From Arthrobacter sp. UKPF54-2 (GTDB lineage Bacteria; Actinomycetota; Actinomycetes; Actinomycetales; Micrococcaceae): 64,000 nt of DNA. The position numbers and the translations under genes were made by a program. The notes under the pieces were generated by a model, which was not told the origin of the DNA, ran no database searches, and saw nothing but the letters and a program-made list of their open reading frames with translations. Of this stretch, positions 19,500-28,336 are shown piece by piece. Numbering within the stretch: position 1 is the first letter of the stretch; each line of letters begins with the position of its first letter. The stretch is from NCBI RefSeq assembly GCF_007858535.1, contig NZ_CP040174.1, positions 3,286,001 to 3,350,000 on the forward strand. Direction: 5' to 3'.

Positions 19500-21158
19500 T
19501 TAGGACTCTATCCGCTGCTCATCGAGAATGGTGAATCCTCGTGCTGTCAAGGCCGACCGCAGCTCCACCCGGTCATCGAGAGCCAGGTTGACGCCGTTGA
19601 CCTCCTGCCAGACCTCGTGGCCGCGGCCGGCCACCAGGATGGTGTCCTGCGGGCCCGCGAGCTCCACAGCTCTGCGGATGGCGGCGTCGCGGGGAAAGAC
19701 CTCAAGGACGGTACAGCGGAGGCCTTCGTGTTCCTTGGCCTGCAGGGCACCGGCCATGACGTCGGCGCGGATGGCGGCGGCGTCCTCGTCGTGCGGGTCG
19801 TCGTCGCTGACGATCACGATGTCCGCGAGCCGGGCGGCGATGGCTCCCATCGCGGGCCGTTTGCTTTGGTCGCGCTGGCCGGTGGCGCCGAAGACGATGA
19901 TGACTTTGGACCCGGGTTCCGGGGAGCGCACGGCTTCCAGCGCGCGGGCGAGGGCGTCCGGGTTGTGGGCGAAGTCGACGACGGCGGCGGGGGCCGTCGC
20001 GACAAGCTGCATCCGCCCCGGCACGGCCACGGTGAACGGATCCGCGCTGTCCAGGGCCGCCTGCACCTCGGCCGCGTCCGTGCCGCCGGCGAGGACCATG
20101 GCGGTGGCCAGGGCCGCGTTGGCGACGTTGAAGCTGCCGGGCAGCCCCGTGTGAACCCGCAGTTCCGTGCCGTCCCGGTGCCGCAGCCCGAACTCGGTGC
20201 CGAGGCCGCGCGGACGGGGATTGACGACCGTCCAGTCCGCGGCAGCCCGGCCGGCGGCGTCCGGACCGGCTGTCCCGGTAGCGAGGGTGCTCACCGGGAT
20301 GTCGGCGGCGGCGGCCAGCTTCCGGCCCCAGTCGTCGTCCACGGTCACCACGGCGGTCCGGGCGCGCCCGGCGGTGAAGAGCCGGGCCTTGGTCTCGAAG
20401 TACTCGTCCATGCTGCCGTGCAGGTCCAGGTGGTCCTGGGTGAGGTTGGTGAAGCCGGCGACGTCGAACATCACGCCGTCGACCCGGTGGAAGGAGATGG
20501 CGTGCGAGGACACCTCCATCGAGGCGGCGTCGAGGCCGCGTTCGCGCATCAGCGCCAGCAGGGCGTGCACGTCGGTCGACTCGGGGGTGGTGAGCTGGCT
20601 TGGGATCGCGTCGCCGCCGGCCAGGATCTCGATGGTGCCGATCAGCCCGGTTGTGCGGCCGAGGGCCTGCAGCAGGGAGTTGATGAAGTAGGTGGTGGTG
20701 GTTTTGCCGTTGGTCCCGGTGACACCGAACAGGGCGGGGGCGGCGGCGTTGTCCGGCCGGCTCCGGTAGATCTGCGCGGCGAGGCGGCCGACCAGGCTGC
20801 GCGGCTCCTCGGCGAGCAGCACGGGGACGGAGATGTCGTTGGAGAGGGCCAGCAGGCGGGCGCCGTCTTCGTCGGTCAGTACCGCGACGGCCCCGGCGTC
20901 AACGGCCTGGGTGACGAAGTCCGCGCCGTGCCGGCTCGCGCCGGGCAGGGCGACGTACAGGTCCCCGGGCAGGACGGTGCGGGAGTTAAGCGAGATCCCG
21001 GTGACGGGGACGGCCGCGGAGGCCCCGGGCACGACGACGCCGATCCACCCGCCGATGGTTTCCAGCGGTACCGCGGTGACCGTTGCGGGCCGGAACGCCG
21101 CGCTGGCTTCCTGGCCGGACGGCGCAGCGGCCGCATCCTGGGCATTGAACTCTGACAA
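19500..21158 (-). CDS. murE: UDP-MurNAc-dipeptide amino-acid ligase MurE, L-lysine type
   Basis: Adds the third stem-peptide residue. ATP loop GTNGKTTTT at residues 148-156. The specificity loop reads SDDDPHDED (DDPH at about 453-456) rather than the DNPR of meso-diaminopimelate enzymes, so L-lysine is the likely substrate. That agrees with the A3-alpha, lysine-based peptidoglycan known for Arthrobacter and relatives. It starts at TTG 21158 preceded by GGAGA. 552 aa, with about 25 extra N-terminal residues. A gap of 110 bases separates it from ftsI. Confidence 0.96.
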   Translation of the reverse strand: MSEFNAQDAAAAPSGQEASAAFRPATVTAVPLETIGGWIGVVVPGASAAVPVTGISLNSRTVLPGDLYVALPGASRHGADFVTQAVDAGAVAVLTDEDGARLLALSNDISVPVLLAEEPRSLVGRLAAQIYRSRPDNAAAPALFGVTGTNGKTTTTYFINSLLQALGRTTGLIGTIEILAGGDAIPSQLTTPESTDVHALLALMRERGLDAASMEVSSHAISFHRVDGVMFDVAGFTNLTQDHLDLHGSMDEYFETKARLFTAGRARTAVVTVDDDWGRKLAAAADIPVSTLATGTAGPDAAGRAAADWTVVNPRPRGLGTEFGLRHRDGTELRVHTGLPGSFNVANAALATAMVLAGGTDAAEVQAALDSADPFTVAVPGRMQLVATAPAAVVDFAHNPDALARALEAVRSPEPGSKVIIVFGATGQRDQSKRPAMGAIAARLADIVIVSDDDPHDEDAAAIRADVMAGALQAKEHEGLRCTVLEVFPRDAAIRRAVELAGPQDTILVAGRGHEVWQEVNGVNLALDDRVELRSALTARGFTILDEQRIES

Positions 21159-21268
21159 GGGGGTCTCCGTCGTGTGGTGCTGGGCGGCTGACGCAGCGCG
21201 CGGAGCATGGCCCGCACGCGGGACGGCCGCGTGTAACTGTTGGTGCTGCTGACTCGTGGTGCTGGGTG

Positions 21269-23071
21269 CTACTTGGCGTACTGCGGCAGCCTGGCCGGCT
21301 CCCCCGTGGACGGCTGGATGTTGTAGGTGCGCAGCGTCTGGCTCATCACCGAGCGGAAGGTGGGACCGTTCGAGATGCCGTAGATGTCGCCCTTGGGCCG
21401 TTGCAGGACCACTTCAACAATAAACCGCGGATCGTCCATCGGTGCCATCCCCACCATCGAGGCGGTGAAGCCGCAGAACCCTGACTTCCCGTCGTCACAC
21501 GGCGACTGGGACGTTCCGGTTTTGGCCCCCACCCGGTAGCCGTCAATGCCGGCTTCCTTGATCTGGCCTTCCGTGACGGCGCTTTCCAGGATGTCGCGGA
21601 CCTGCTTGGCGGTGTCCTTGGACACGACCTGGCGGCTGTCCTTGGCCGGCACCTTTTCCTCGGTACCGTCGGGATTGATGTAGCTGTCGATCAGGCGCGG
21701 CTGAAGCATCACGCCGTCGTTGGCGATGGTTTGGAAGGCGCGCACGGTCTGCAGCGTCGACTGGGAGACGCCCTGGCCGAAAAGCACCGTGTATTCCTGC
21801 CGGCCGTCCCACTGCTCGGAAGGGGTCAGGATGCCCGTGGCCTCGGCCGGAAGCCCGATCTCCGGCGCCTCGCCGATGCCGAACTTCTTCAGCCAGCCGT
21901 AGCGCTGCTCCTTACTAAGGCGCTGCCCTGCCATGACCGTGCCGGTGTTCATCGACCAGCCCAGGATGCCGGCCAGGGTGCGGTCCTCGGTGCCGTGGAC
22001 AAAGGCATCGTTAAAGGTCTGCCCGTCCACGGTGTACGACGGCGGGATGGTGAACTTCTCCAGCGGGCTGGACTTGCCTTCTTCGATGAGCGCGGCGGCC
22101 GTGATCATTTTTTCAACCGAGCCCGGCTCATAGGCGGCTGTCACCGCGCGGACGCCCCGGTCCTTGGCCGCGACTTTGCCGGGGTCGTTGGGGTCCGGGG
22201 CGTTGGTGTCCGCCATGGCGAGGATGTTGCCGTTCTTGGCGTCGGAGACGATGATCACGCCCCATTCGGCGCTGAGCTTGTTGGCCTGGCTCTGGATGGC
22301 CTGCTGGGCGAAGTACTGCAGGTCGGAGTTGAGCGTGAGTTTGATGTCCTTGCCGTTGACGGCAGGGGTGAACTGGTCCACGCCGACCGGGATCCGCAGC
22401 CCGTCGGCGCCGATTTCGAAGAGCCGCTTGCCGGGCGTGCCCTGGAGCACCTCGTCCTGCGTCTGCTCGAGCCCGGCCTGGCCGGTGGTGCCGTCCTTGA
22501 GGAAGCCGACGATTCCGCCGGCCACCGAACCGTTGGGGTAGACCCGCTTGCTGGTGCCCTCGGTGACGATGCCGGGGATCTGAAGTTTGGAGATGCGGTC
22601 CTCGACGTCGGGCCGGATGTCTTTCGCCACGATGTAGTAGCGCTGCTTGCCGGTCAACGCTTCCTTGAGGTCGTCCTTTTTCATGCCGAGGACTGTCGCG
22701 AGCTCTTCGATGCCCTGGTCCCGGGGGATCTTGACGACCGTGTCCTTGCCGTCGACCTGCTCGAGCCGCGGGAAGGATTCGGTCTTGGTGTTGACGGTCT
22801 GGTCCACCACGACGTTGTAGCGGATCACGCTGCTGGCCAGGACGGTTCCGTTGGCGTCGAGGATACTGCCCCGTTCGGCGGGCAGTTCCATGGGTTTAAG
22901 CCTGTTCTGGAGGGCCGCCTCGGCCATGCCGCCGGCGTCGAGGCCCTGGACAAGGAACAGTTTCCCGCCGACGACCAGCAGGAGCGAGAGCATGATGCCC
23001 AGCCCAAGCCGCAGCCGCCGCGTGGCGCTGGGCGTCTTGCCCGTGCGTGCCTTGCCGGTGTTCTGCGCCAC
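21269..23071 (-). CDS. ftsI: Class B penicillin-binding protein, FtsI/PBP3 type
   Basis: Septal transpeptidase partner of FtsW. One N-terminal membrane helix (about residues 21-42) and the pedestal domain (RGSILDANGTVLASSV) precede the transpeptidase domain. The three active-site motifs are SVEK (nucleophile Ser318), SMN (373-375) and KTGT (517-520). No PASTA domain is present at the C-terminus. 600 aa, normal. GTG start. Corresponds in order to pbpB (Rv2163c). Confidence 0.97.
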   Translation of the reverse strand: MAQNTGKARTGKTPSATRRLRLGLGIMLSLLLVVGGKLFLVQGLDAGGMAEAALQNRLKPMELPAERGSILDANGTVLASSVIRYNVVVDQTVNTKTESFPRLEQVDGKDTVVKIPRDQGIEELATVLGMKKDDLKEALTGKQRYYIVAKDIRPDVEDRISKLQIPGIVTEGTSKRVYPNGSVAGGIVGFLKDGTTGQAGLEQTQDEVLQGTPGKRLFEIGADGLRIPVGVDQFTPAVNGKDIKLTLNSDLQYFAQQAIQSQANKLSAEWGVIIVSDAKNGNILAMADTNAPDPNDPGKVAAKDRGVRAVTAAYEPGSVEKMITAAALIEEGKSSPLEKFTIPPSYTVDGQTFNDAFVHGTEDRTLAGILGWSMNTGTVMAGQRLSKEQRYGWLKKFGIGEAPEIGLPAEATGILTPSEQWDGRQEYTVLFGQGVSQSTLQTVRAFQTIANDGVMLQPRLIDSYINPDGTEEKVPAKDSRQVVSKDTAKQVRDILESAVTEGQIKEAGIDGYRVGAKTGTSQSPCDDGKSGFCGFTASMVGMAPMDDPRFIVEVVLQRPKGDIYGISNGPTFRSVMSQTLRTYNIQPSTGEPARLPQYAK

Positions 23072-23115
23072 GATGTTTCCTTGCTGCTTGCCTGGCTGGT
23101 TGTGGGTCCCGTCGG

Positions 23116-23820
23116 CTATTTTCCGGGGGCCTTCTGCGCGGGGGCCGGGATGGAGCCGCCGTGCAGGTCCACGGCCGGTGCGGGGGCCGGGGGTGCGGGC
23201 ACTGCCGGGGCCTGGACGGCCGGTGCGGGTGCGGCGGGGACGGCAGGTGCCGCTGCAGCGGGCGCGGCGGCCGGCGGGAGGCTCTCAGCTGGCTTGCGGT
23301 TGGCAAGCGGTTCGTTGGCCGAGGCGGCGGGAACCACGTTGACCTGGCCGGCGACGGCGGGGGCGGCGATGACCGCACCCGGGGCGTCACCCTTGACCGC
23401 GGGCTTGGCCTTACCGGTCACCGTGAGGGTGGACAGGTCGATCTGGCCCTTGCTCGTGGAGGCGACCATACCCAGTTCGGTGGCTTTGGCGGCCAGGTTC
23501 TGCGGGGCGTCAAAGTTCTGGACCTGCTGTGTGAGGTCCTGGTTCTGCTTGGTCAGGGTGGACTGTTTGGCCCGCAATTCCACCAGCTGGTACTGCGCGG
23601 AAGATACGGAGATGTTCAGGACCAGCACCGCCATCAGCGCCAGCGCCAGGATCCCGAAGCACATCACCACGAACGGCGCCCGGCGTTTACGCGGGGCGCT
23701 GCGGACGATGGAGAGCGGCGTGCGGGTCTTGCGGGCCGGCGCACCCGGCTGCAGCTCGGGAAGGGCACGGGCGGTGGCGGCGGTGGCAACGGGGAACCTG
23801 TTGACGGCGGCGGTGCTCAT
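23116..23820 (-). CDS. ftsL: FtsL-like bitopic division protein
   Basis: At the ftsL position between rsmH and ftsI, as Rv2164c in M. tuberculosis. A basic cytoplasmic N-terminus ([17 protein letters not shown]) leads to one membrane helix (about residues 58-80, [21 protein letters not shown]) and a short coiled coil with FtsL-like spacing ([27 protein letters not shown]). The rest is a Pro/Ala-rich extracytoplasmic tail of about 110 residues with no domain. ATG at 23820 overlaps the rsmH stop (ATGA). The open frame further upstream is a shadow inside rsmH. The name rests on position and topology. Confidence 0.85.
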   Translation of the reverse strand: MSTAAVNRFPVATAATARALPELQPGAPARKTRTPLSIVRSAPRKRRAPFVVMCFGILALALMAVLVLNISVSSAQYQLVELRAKQSTLTKQNQDLTQQVQNFDAPQNLAAKATELGMVASTSKGQIDLSTLTVTGKAKPAVKGDAPGAVIAAPAVAGQVNVVPAASANEPLANRKPAESLPPAAAPAAAAPAVPAAPAPAVQAPAVPAPPAPAPAVDLHGGSIPAPAQKAPGK

Positions 23821-24818
23821 GCGACTCTCCTGGCTTTGATACGTTCCACGGCTCGGAGCCTGGCTGAGGCGGCCCGTGGGTTTTCTGCGATTTCTTCGGC
23901 GGTGGGCACCTCGGTGCCCTTGGTCAGTGTCTTGAGTTCGGCCTTGTGTTCCTCGAGCTCCACCGGGAAGCCGAGCGGGGCCGAGGATTTGGAACCGGCC
24001 TGGAAGACGGCCTTGACGATTTTGTCCTCGAGCGAGTGGTAGGACATCACGACCACCCGGCCGCCGACGGCGATCGAGGCTACGGCTGCCGGAATCGCGC
24101 GCTCCAGCACGTCGAGCTCCTCGTTGACCTCGATCCTCAGTGCCTGGAAAGTCCGTTTGGCGGGGTGGCCGCCGGTCTTGGCGGCGCCGGCGGGAACCAC
24201 GGCGCGGATGGTCTCGACCAGTTCTCCGGTGGTGGTGAAGGGCTTCTCGGCTCGGGCCGCCACGATCCGGTTGGCGATCCGGCCGGCGAACTTCTCCTCG
24301 CCCCACTTGCGGATGATCCGGACCAGGTCCTCTTCGCTGTAGTTGTTCACCACGTCGGCGGCGGTCTGGCCCCGGCTGGTGTCCATCCGCATGTCCAGCG
24401 GCGCGTCGAAGGAGTAGGCGAAACCGCGTTCGCGCTCGTCCAGCTGCAGCGAGGAGACCCCCAGGTCCATCAGGATGCCGTGGACCTCGGTGAAGCCGAG
24501 ATCCTCGAGCACCTCGGGGATCTCGTCGTAGACCGCGTGGACAAGGTCGATCCGGGAGGCGAACGGCTTCAGCCGCTCCCCCGCAAGGGCGAGGGCTTCC
24601 TCGTCACGGTCGATGCCGATCAGGTGCAGGTCGGGGAACCGCTGCAGCATGGCTTCGGAGTGTCCTCCCATGCCGAGCGTCGCGTCGACGACCACGGGCG
24701 TCTGCCCCCGGCGCCGGGCTTCCTCCAACCCCGGTGCCAACAAATTGATGCACCGGTCCTTGAGGACCGGTACATGACGTTCGGACGTAGGCTTCGCCTG
24801 GTTGGAGTCTTCGCTCAT
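23817..24818 (-). CDS. rsmH: 16S rRNA C1402 N4-methyltransferase RsmH
   Basis: SAM-dependent methyltransferase for 16S rRNA C1402. [13 protein letters not shown] opens the fold. The SAM-binding motif is [14 protein letters not shown] (about residues 41-54), and [20 protein letters not shown] is family-specific, as is the late [17 protein letters not shown] at 24818 (MSEDSNQAK) gives 333 aa, normal. A longer open frame to 25109 lacks family sequence and runs into mraZ. A 178-base gap to mraZ shows no other gene. Confidence 0.96.
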   Translation of the reverse strand: MSEDSNQAKPTSERHVPVLKDRCINLLAPGLEEARRRGQTPVVVDATLGMGGHSEAMLQRFPDLHLIGIDRDEEALALAGERLKPFASRIDLVHAVYDEIPEVLEDLGFTEVHGILMDLGVSSLQLDERERGFAYSFDAPLDMRMDTSRGQTAADVVNNYSEEDLVRIIRKWGEEKFAGRIANRIVAARAEKPFTTTGELVETIRAVVPAGAAKTGGHPAKRTFQALRIEVNEELDVLERAIPAAVASIAVGGRVVVMSYHSLEDKIVKAVFQAGSKSSAPLGFPVELEEHKAELKTLTKGTEVPTAEEIAENPRAASARLRAVERIKARRVA

Positions 24819-24996
24819 GCCTGCGTCCTTTCGTGGGGTGGGGTGACTGTCGGGTGCTGTGCTTCTTGGTCCAGATCCCCATCCGCGCCTACCCTGCTGC
24901 CCGCCTGGCTCCGGGGAAGTGAGCCAGGTGAGCTGCCGGATGGGCGGCTGGAGATCTCGATCAAGAAGCGGGTGGTGCTGGGATGCCGGCGGGTTT

Positions 24997-25425
24997 TTAG
25001 AGAATCCCCGGGATGGCGTCGTCGGTTTCCGAGAAGGCGGTTTCCTTTTCGGCCAGGTACTCGTTCCAGGCCTGGGCGTCCCAGATCTCCGCCCGGGTGC
25101 CGGCGCCAATAACGGCCAGCTCCCTGCCGAGACCTGCGTACTCCCGGAGCGCCGGCGGAATCGTCACGCGCCCCTGCTTGTCAGGTACCTCGTCGGAGGC
25201 TCCAGAGAGGAAAACGCGGATGTAGTCCCGAGCCTGCTTGGAGGAGATTGGAGCCTCCCGCATCTGTTCGTGAACCCGGCCGAATTCCGCCTCGCTGAAG
25301 ACGTAGATGCAACGCTCCTGGCCCCTTGTGAGAACCAGTCCGCTGGCAAGTTCCTCGCGGAACTTCGCTGGGAGGATGATTCGACCCTTTTCGTCCAAAC
25401 GCGGCGAATGAGTGCCGAGAAACAC
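24997..25425 (-). CDS. mraZ: Transcriptional regulator MraZ
   Basis: Ring-forming DNA-binding protein that represses the dcw cluster in other bacteria. Two SpoVT/AbrB-type repeats are visible: [16 protein letters not shown] (about residues 10-25) and [18 protein letters not shown] (about 83-100), each with the DxxGR signature. 142 aa, normal. It is the first gene of the cluster and its own promoter carries spaced GTGGAG boxes (25490-25515), as expected for autoregulation. Confidence 0.97.
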   Translation of the reverse strand: MFLGTHSPRLDEKGRIILPAKFREELASGLVLTRGQERCIYVFSEAEFGRVHEQMREAPISSKQARDYIRVFLSGASDEVPDKQGRVTIPPALREYAGLGRELAVIGAGTRAEIWDAQAWNEYLAEKETAFSETDDAIPGIL

Positions 25426-25489
25426 GGCCCACCGCCTGTCTGTTGTAGGAAGTCCAACGTCCCCTGTGCTGCCACTACCCTCTTACGCC

Positions 25490-25521
25490 CTCCACATTAC
25501 TCCACTTCACTCCCCCGTCAA
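25490..25521 (-). promoter_or_regulatory. mraZ promoter with overlapping MraZ boxes
   Basis: On the minus strand TTGACG (25516-25521) and TAATGT (25494-25499) are 16 bases apart, a plausible -35/-10 pair. Boxes GGGGAG (25510-25515), GTGGAG (25500-25505) and GTGGAG (25490-25495) follow at an exact 10-bp period, overlapping the spacer and -10. MraZ of other bacteria binds short G-rich direct repeats at 10-bp steps before mraZ. Confidence 0.65.
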
Positions 25522-25706
25522 CGACATTCGGCATATTTTTGGGCGAATGTGGGCCGATTTTGATGGAAAAGTTCCTTGCGGATAAAGGGAAGCGCTAAAA
25601 GTGGTGCGCAGTGGAGGGAATTCCGCCCTCCGGCCGCCCTCCGGCGGCACTCCGGCGGCCCCCGCATGCCCACCGGCGCTGGCATCAGCCCGGCTGCGCA
25701 GCGGTT
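25522..25706. other. Intergenic DNA between the mraZ promoter and the 25.7-kb palindrome
   Basis: No gene is supported here. It holds an AT-richer stretch near 25530-25600 and a GC-rich run near 25620-25670 with repeated CTCCGGCGGC-like words. The whole gap between mraZ and the DUF3040 gene is 440 bases. Confidence 0.6.
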
Positions 25707-25752
25707 GCTCCGTTATTGCCCTTTTGGCGCCCCAAAACGGCAATAACGGAGC
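25707..25752. repeat. 46-bp near-perfect palindrome, REP-like
   Basis: Arms 25707-25727 and 25732-25752 match at 20 of 21 positions around loop CGCC. The outer arm begins GCTCCGTTATTGCC and returns as GGCAATAACGGAGC. It is intergenic, lies between divergently distant genes, and is AT-richer than its surroundings. It is separate from the terminator at 25774. It resembles repetitive extragenic palindromes. Confidence 0.6.
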
Positions 25753-25773
25753 AGCGGATGCGGATTAAACGGC

Positions 25774-25797
25774 AAAAGACCCGCCGAAGCGGGTCTT
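25774..25797 (-). terminator. Terminator after the DUF3040 gene
   Basis: Stem AAGACCCGC / GCGGGTCTT (9 bp) with a 4-base loop, followed on the minus strand by TTTTGCCG. It lies about 70 bases past the DUF3040 stop. Confidence 0.85.
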
Positions 25798-25865
25798 GAG
25801 TTGCCTAGTGGAGGCCTGGGTGGTGCGAAATGGAGGGCCGGTGGAACGGCCAAAGGGAATCCCGG

Positions 25866-26231
25866 TCAGGAGTCCCCGCGGTGCCGTTCGTCCCAGCGCT
25901 CCTCAAGGTTGCTCATAAAAGAACTGCGCGGCTTGCCTGGTTTGCGGCCGGCGGCGGTGGGCCTGCCGCCGGAGCTCCGCATGGTCGCGAAGTACACGCC
26001 GGCGCCCATCACCACGAATCCGAGCACCCCGACGACGATGAGTTGCATGGAGACGCCCAGCAACAGCAAGAGGATGCCGGCGAGGGCGCCGAGGACCCCA
26101 ATGACCAGGTGACGGGTGGACCAGGAACGACCCGGATCCGAGCCCATGGAGCTGGCAAACTTGGGATCGTCCTCATGCAGCTGCTTCTCAAGTTGCTCCA
26201 GCAACTTCTGTTCGTGCTCCGAGAGCGGCAT
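25866..26231 (-). CDS. DUF3040 membrane protein
   Basis: Small actinobacterial protein of unknown function, 121 aa. The N-terminus MPLSEHEQKLLEQLEKQLHEDDPKFA is the DUF3040 signature, followed by two adjacent membrane helices (about residues 40-57 and 62-78) and a basic tail. I start at ATG 26231, which has AAGGAGG-like sequence (ACTTAAGGAGGTCGTG on the minus strand) just upstream. The extra 33 codons to 26330 have no family sequence. DUF3040 genes are often found near mraZ in actinobacteria. Confidence 0.85.
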   Translation of the reverse strand: MPLSEHEQKLLEQLEKQLHEDDPKFASSMGSDPGRSWSTRHLVIGVLGALAGILLLLLGVSMQLIVVGVLGFVVMGAGVYFATMRSSGGRPTAAGRKPGKPRSSFMSNLEERWDERHRGDS

Positions 26232-26478
26232 CACGACCTCCTTAAGTCGGCCAACGTCCAGACTTGACGCGGCCCTTGTCCCTAAACCCCTAACGTTCGG
26301 GATTCCCGCCTGGTTCCCATTCCCCGCCATTGGATGAATGTGGATTCACGGTTCCCCGAAAGGTGTTCAGTTGGCATGGCCGGCAGCCCGAACGTTCGAT
26401 CCAGTCGTTCGAAATCTACGTATATCTAGGATAGTTTGTTGCGCCCTGTTCTGAAAGACGCTCCCGGCGGCTTCGCGC

Positions 26479-27729
26479 TCAGTCGGTGCCGGGTCCGGGG
26501 TCCAGCAGACGGGCCGGCAGCACGGACTTGTTGCCGAACTTCCGGGTGACCCGGTCCAGGGCCTGTTCGGCGGCGCGCCAGTTGTCGTCCCGGCGGTCCA
26601 GGCTCAGCTGCAGCGGCGCCTGGGCGGCTTCCTCCAGCTGCTCCGCCCTGATCCCGACGAGCCGGACGGTCATCGGCCGCTCGCCGACGGATTCGAGCAA
26701 TTGAAGGGCGACGCCGTAGAGCAGCTGGGCGCTGTCGATCGGGGTGCTGACGGTGCGGCTGCGGGTGATGGTGGAGAAATCCGCGTAGCGCAGTTTCAGG
26801 GCAACGGTCCTGGCGTGCATGCCGGCGCTCCGCAGCCGTTCGGCCGTCCGGTGCGCGAGCCGCAGCAGTTCCCGGTGCAACAACGCGTCGTCGGCCGTGT
26901 CCACCGCAAAGGTCTCCTCCGCGCCGATGCTCTTTTCCAGCCGGACTGGCGTCACCGGACGGGGGTCGATCCCCCATGAGAGCCGGTAAACGTGCTCCCC
27001 CGTGGCCCCGAGGATTCTCCGCAGCGACGGCAGCGGCGTCGCCGCGACGTCGGCGACCGTCCGGATCCCCATTCGGGCGAGGACCTCAACAGTCTTGGCG
27101 CCGACGCCCCAGAGCGCGCCGACCGGCAGGGTGTGCAGGTAGGGCACGGTCTCGTCCGGGCCGATCAGCAGCAGGCCATCCGGCTTGCACCGGGTCGACG
27201 CAATCTTCGCGACGAACTTGCTGGCCGCAATGCCCACCGACGCCGTGATGCCCAGCTCGCCGGCCACCCGGCGGCGGATCAGTTCACCGATGTCCCGCGG
27301 CGGTCCGAGCCGCCGAATGGCGCCGCCGACGTCGAGGAAGGCCTCATCGACACTTAGCGGCTCCACCAAATCGGTGACCGACCCGAAGATGGCCATGATC
27401 TGGCCGGACACCTCGTAGTAGAGCTTGTGGCGCGGCTCGATAATGACGGCCGAGGGGCACATCCGGGCCGCGACCGCCATGGGCATCGCGGACTTCACGC
27501 CGAACTTGCGCGCCTCGTAGGAGGCCGACAGCACCACCGAACGGTCCGCGGGATAGCCCACGATCACCGGCCGGCCCTTAAGTTCCGGACGGCTGCGCAG
27601 TTCCACGGACACGAAGAAGGCATCCATATCCACGTGCAGGATGCTGCTGCGCCGGAGCTCACGAAGACCCGCTTCGCTGTACTGCTTCACGCTGTTGATT
27701 TCAAGGTGATTCTCGCTCTCCGGCCCCAC
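26479..27729 (-). CDS. dinB: DNA polymerase IV (Y family)
   Basis: Translesion polymerase. The catalytic motifs HVDMDAFFVSVE (about residues 32-43) and LSVDEAFLDVGG (about 127-138) hold the metal-binding acidic residues. The thumb (GVGAKTVEVLARMGI) and little-finger domain follow. 416 aa, normal. GTG start at 27729. The C-terminus lacks a recognisable QLSLF-type beta-clamp motif, though LQLSLD at about residue 384 is a possible one. I see no LexA box upstream in the visible gap. Confidence 0.95.
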   Translation of the reverse strand: MGPESENHLEINSVKQYSEAGLRELRRSSILHVDMDAFFVSVELRSRPELKGRPVIVGYPADRSVVLSASYEARKFGVKSAMPMAVAARMCPSAVIIEPRHKLYYEVSGQIMAIFGSVTDLVEPLSVDEAFLDVGGAIRRLGPPRDIGELIRRRVAGELGITASVGIAASKFVAKIASTRCKPDGLLLIGPDETVPYLHTLPVGALWGVGAKTVEVLARMGIRTVADVAATPLPSLRRILGATGEHVYRLSWGIDPRPVTPVRLEKSIGAEETFAVDTADDALLHRELLRLAHRTAERLRSAGMHARTVALKLRYADFSTITRSRTVSTPIDSAQLLYGVALQLLESVGERPMTVRLVGIRAEQLEEAAQAPLQLSLDRRDDNWRAAEQALDRVTRKFGNKSVLPARLLDPGPGTD

Positions 27730-27802
27730 ACATCAATCCTATGCGCAGGGACTGACTAAACTGGAGGCTGAATCCGGCATCAACACCAGGAGGAATGTCC
27801 GC

Positions 27803-28336
27803 GTGAAGGTTTTTGGAGCGCCGCCCAATCGCGCCGCAGCGGCCGTGGCCGCCGCCGGCGCCTTGCTGGCCCTGGCCGCCTGCAGCCCGGGCCAGGCCCC
27901 GGCCGCGTCGTCAGCCTCGGGATCGACGTCGGCGGCTTCCACCGCCCAGGCCTCGACAACGGCACCACCCAGCCCGTCCGCCGAGCCGGGCACTTCCGCG
28001 ACCGTGGGCGCCTTGGTCTCGGGCTTCCCGCAGAAGCTGCTGCCGGTGATGCCCGGCGCCAAGGTGGAATCCAGCAGCTTCGATAAGACCGCCACCCCGG
28101 CAACGGTGGCCCTGGTGGGAAAGATCACCTCGCCGTCGGCCGGAGTCGTGGCTTTCTACAGCAAGGAACTGGAGAACCAGGGCTTTAAGGCTGTGCCCGG
28201 CGAAACCGTCGGGACGGTGGCTTCCAAGGACTTCCTGCGCGGCGAGAACGAAACCGTGAACCTCGCCGTGGTCGAGGCCGCCGGGGTCTCCACCTTCACC
28301 ATCGGCGCCAACGTCGGCGCAGAGTCCGTCAAGTGA
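27803..28336 (+). CDS. Secreted lipoprotein of unknown function
   Basis: 177 aa with a signal peptide ending in a lipobox, LLALAAC (Cys at about residue 31), followed by a Ser/Thr/Ala/Pro-rich linker (to about 65). The mature C-domain (LPVMPGAKVESSSFDKTATPATVALVGKITSP) resembles small actinobacterial proteins with an alternating beta/helix pattern, but I cannot name a family. It should be processed by LspA. It is coupled to the downstream polyprenyl synthase by a GTGA overlap. Confidence 0.85.
   Translation: MKVFGAPPNRAAAAVAAAGALLALAACSPGQAPAASSASGSTSAASTAQASTTAPPSPSAEPGTSATVGALVSGFPQKLLPVMPGAKVESSSFDKTATPATVALVGKITSPSAGVVAFYSKELENQGFKAVPGETVGTVASKDFLRGENETVNLAVVEAAGVSTFTIGANVGAESVK

Noticed and set aside
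18309..21155. 948-codon open frame on the plus strand opposite murF and murE
   Set aside because: GC-rich antisense shadow; low-complexity Gly/Asp/Val/Arg composition, no domain, and the minus strand encodes two complete ligases.
21731..23839. 702-codon plus-strand open frame opposite ftsI and ftsL
   Set aside because: Antisense shadow without recognisable sequence; the opposite strand has intact PBP motifs.
24752..24771. Hairpin ACCGGTCC/GGACCGGT inside rsmH
   Set aside because: It encodes the conserved PVLKDRC segment; the pairing is a by-product of coding sequence.
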